A DNA stretch of 64,000 bases from Durusdinium trenchii (taxonomy: Eukaryota > Sar > Dinophyceae > Suessiales > Symbiodiniaceae). The translations under genes and the position numbers were made by a program. This document shows positions 61,920 to 64,000 of the stretch, piece by piece (the first letter of the stretch is position 1; each line of letters opens with the position of its first letter). The notes under the pieces are model-generated. The model was given only the letters and a program-made list of their open reading frames with translations, had not been told where the DNA came from and ran no database searches. The DNA is taken from the NCBI GenBank assembly GCA_963970005.1, contig CAXAMN010013980.1, positions 98,674-162,673 on the forward strand. The letters run 5' to 3'.

Positions 61920-62929
61920 ATGACGCTGCTACCGTCGCTTTTGGCTGCTCACGAAGCAGCAAGTCTGAAAAAGATCCAAGACAACCACGGAATCTTGTGG
62001 ATCCACTCAATGGTGTTCAACCATTGGACATTCCGAATGAACGATCCATGACAAAAAGGACCCCGATTCCTGTCAGAAAACTGTCACAAAGGAACAAGGC
62101 ATGGGTTCCAAGTGGTTCCAAGGTCCATCTCTTAAGCTGACTCCACCGGTTTCCTTGCAAAGTGGCATTGAAGCCTTTTGCTTAGCATTTCTTCAGTTTT
62201 CGGCATGCAGCCCAGAACTTCCAGCACCAGTGGACAATGCCTGGACCTGGCAGGACTTGGATAAGGTACTGCGGACCCACGTAGACTGCCGCGCTCTTGA
62301 TGACGTGTAATTATATAGTGGCATCCTGGTGGGGCGCCTGCCAAGACATAAGAAAGGAGACCCAATGGCCTGCATGGCTTAGCCTTCCTAGCCTTCCTCA
62401 AAACACAAAACAATGACAAGGTGCCAGGAGAAGGGGCCGAGAACTCAGTGTCTCTCGGCCCATCCACTCTCCAAGCTGCGCTCTTTTTCTCAGTCAAAGA
62501 CTTGGCAAGCTGGGTGTATGAGGCCCAGGGATCTGTGTCGCACAAATCACCGACATGGCCAATAAGAAACCCTTAGAAACCCCAGTTTTAGGGAGGCGGG
62601 CACCCACTGGAAAACAGTCATATCACAGGAATGCACTGCGGTCTAAAGAAACATGCATGTTGTCCAAAACAAGATGCATGAACAACAGGGCTTCAATTTC
62701 CCTATTCCAAAGTAAGAACAGGGACGCAAACCTAAGCCCAAACAAACAGAACACAGGACCGAAGGCAGAAAGGTGCCCGGAGGCCCAGGGGTTCACCAAC
62801 CCACCAAGAAGAAGGGGGAAAACAAAGCAGGTGACATTAAACCCCGATCCAAACATCTTGAGACCTGGGGACCGTTCTCAACACAGGTGCCTACAATTAA
62901 GCAACGACATAAACATCAACAAGAGTTTG

Positions 62930-63664
62930 GTGCGATGTTTCTGCTGACTGAGGTAAGCAGAGCCACACGCTCTTTCTCCGGTCGGACCAACGAAGTTCTC
63001 CGGACGCGGGAACCATCAAGGCGGAGTGCTCTCGAGGCTTCGCACCACGGACGATGCCGGGGAGAGACGCATTGGCATGTTGGACCGCGGAACATGCATG
63101 TGGCACCGGTGGAGACTGACCACGATGTGGAGAAATCAACCATGTCTGGCGTCATCCTGCTGGCCTTTGGAACACCTGCAGGTGTTGGGCCCCGTCTGGG
63201 TCTTCAGCTCGTATCCACTGGCATCGAAAAACATGGTCACTACTGCCGGAAGCCTCGCCCAAGGAAACCAAGTGGATGTCGGCATCAACTTCATCCACTG
63301 CAGCGGACTGTCACTTCTCGGCCGACAAGGGGTTTCCTCTGACGCCCGCAAACGATCCGATGGACGAAATGACCCGTGCTTTTCGACGTTCATCTACACC
63401 CCGCTGTGCCGGTTTCACGTGGTCCGGGTCAACGTTCCAAACCACGACTCCGTTCGACATTGGCAGATCTGGTGCCAGGCCGAGCCCGAAGACACAAAGA
63501 TCGATAAAGGCGTGGGCCATGTTCCAGCTCTTCATGTGGTGGAAAGGCCGTCCTCCTGTAAACATCATATCAAGTTTATGATGGTTTGTTCATGTTCGTT
63601 CATGTTTCTTGTGGTTCTGCTCTTGAACTCAAGCCAGCGGTTCCAAGAGTTTACACCAGAATAA
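62930..63664. other. Coding-like segment, strand unresolved
   Basis: At 63280-63570 frames on both strands look like protein. Minus: AHAFIDLCVFGLGLAPDLPM. Plus: TRAFRRSSTPRCAGFTWSGS, ending before a GTAAAC donor-like site. The rule that local host genes are minus favours the minus reading, but no domain is recognised. Confidence 0.3.
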
Positions 63665-63724
63665 ACGGCTAAGAGCTTAAACATGATTAAACTCTAGTGA
63701 AAAACCGTCCCTCTCCGCATCTCG

Positions 63725-63790
63725 CCTCTGGCCATGGCACTGATGACGGTGCTCTGGGCCATGACGCGTTCGGTCAGCTTTAGTTGCCTC
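63725..63790 (-). CDS. Possible PPR tile
   Basis: AQSTVISAMARGEMRRG on the minus strand resembles a tile start 'STVISAxxRG', with Cys replaced by Met. Confidence 0.4.
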
Positions 63791-64000
63791 GCCCGGTTGG
63801 ACTGGTTGACCCAGAATGATGCTTGAAGAAATGCATCGTAACTGTAACCAAAAGGACATCATGAAGGCATGACATGTCATGACTCGAGAAAAAAATCCCA
63901 GAAACTCATCAAAACAATTCACAAACGAGGTGTCGGCATAGCCTCATACACACATATATATATATATGGTACCCCCCCAAAAAAGAACCTATGTTCACCT

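Overview
This window reads as nuclear DNA of a dinoflagellate, most like the coral-symbiont family Symbiodiniaceae. Four things point there: a perfect relic of the dinoflagellate trans-spliced leader inside a retroposed mRNA (1680-2273); exons that join in phase only if GC and GA splice donors are allowed beside GT, with acceptors usually AG|G; many single pentatricopeptide (PPR) tiles of the type '[N/S]xxISACexGxxWxxAL'; and host genes all on one strand. Most long open frames are shadows, so genes were rebuilt exon by exon from conserved motifs and phase.

Layout. 1-4.1 kb: no host gene, but a 594-bp SL-tagged processed retrocopy with 13-bp target duplications. 4.1-17.3 kb, minus strand: about thirteen short exons, each with one or two PPR tiles, probably one or two very long PPR genes, interrupted by a 383-bp MITE (12687-13069). 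17.7-20.4 kb, minus: a helical-repeat (OPR/FASTK-like) protein fused to an RluA-type pseudouridine synthase. 21.4-30.5 kb, minus: more PPR tiles, a foldback repeat and a 0.5-kb degenerate trinucleotide tract. 31-35.4 kb: little that can be supported. 35.4-51.8 kb, plus: a dense intron-rich block with a DNA cytosine-5 methyltransferase, a DDE-like protein with a 'GHTHED' motif and three or more unrecognised proteins, bounded by imperfect inverted repeats. 52.5-54.7 kb, minus: a complete six-exon secretory-pathway sulfotransferase. 54.9-59.5 kb, minus: the splicing factor YJU2/CCDC94 (CWC16 family), at least eight exons. 60-64 kb: isolated PPR tiles on minus and frames of uncertain strand.

The most notable element is the plus-strand block. 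Every recognised host gene, on both sides of it, is on the minus strand. The block's inverted ends, single orientation and mixture of methyltransferase, DDE-like enzyme and cargo frames suggest a giant (about 16.3 kb) DNA transposon carrying its own DNA methyltransferase. Methyltransferase capture is known for some dinoflagellate retrotransposons; here no reverse transcriptase was seen, so this would be a different class. Most joined exons are in phase, with a local zone of frameshifts near 43.2-43.4 kb, suggesting a fairly young but possibly decaying copy.

All calls come from reading the sequence. No alignment, database search or transcript evidence was available, and exon ends are inferred from motif continuity and phase.
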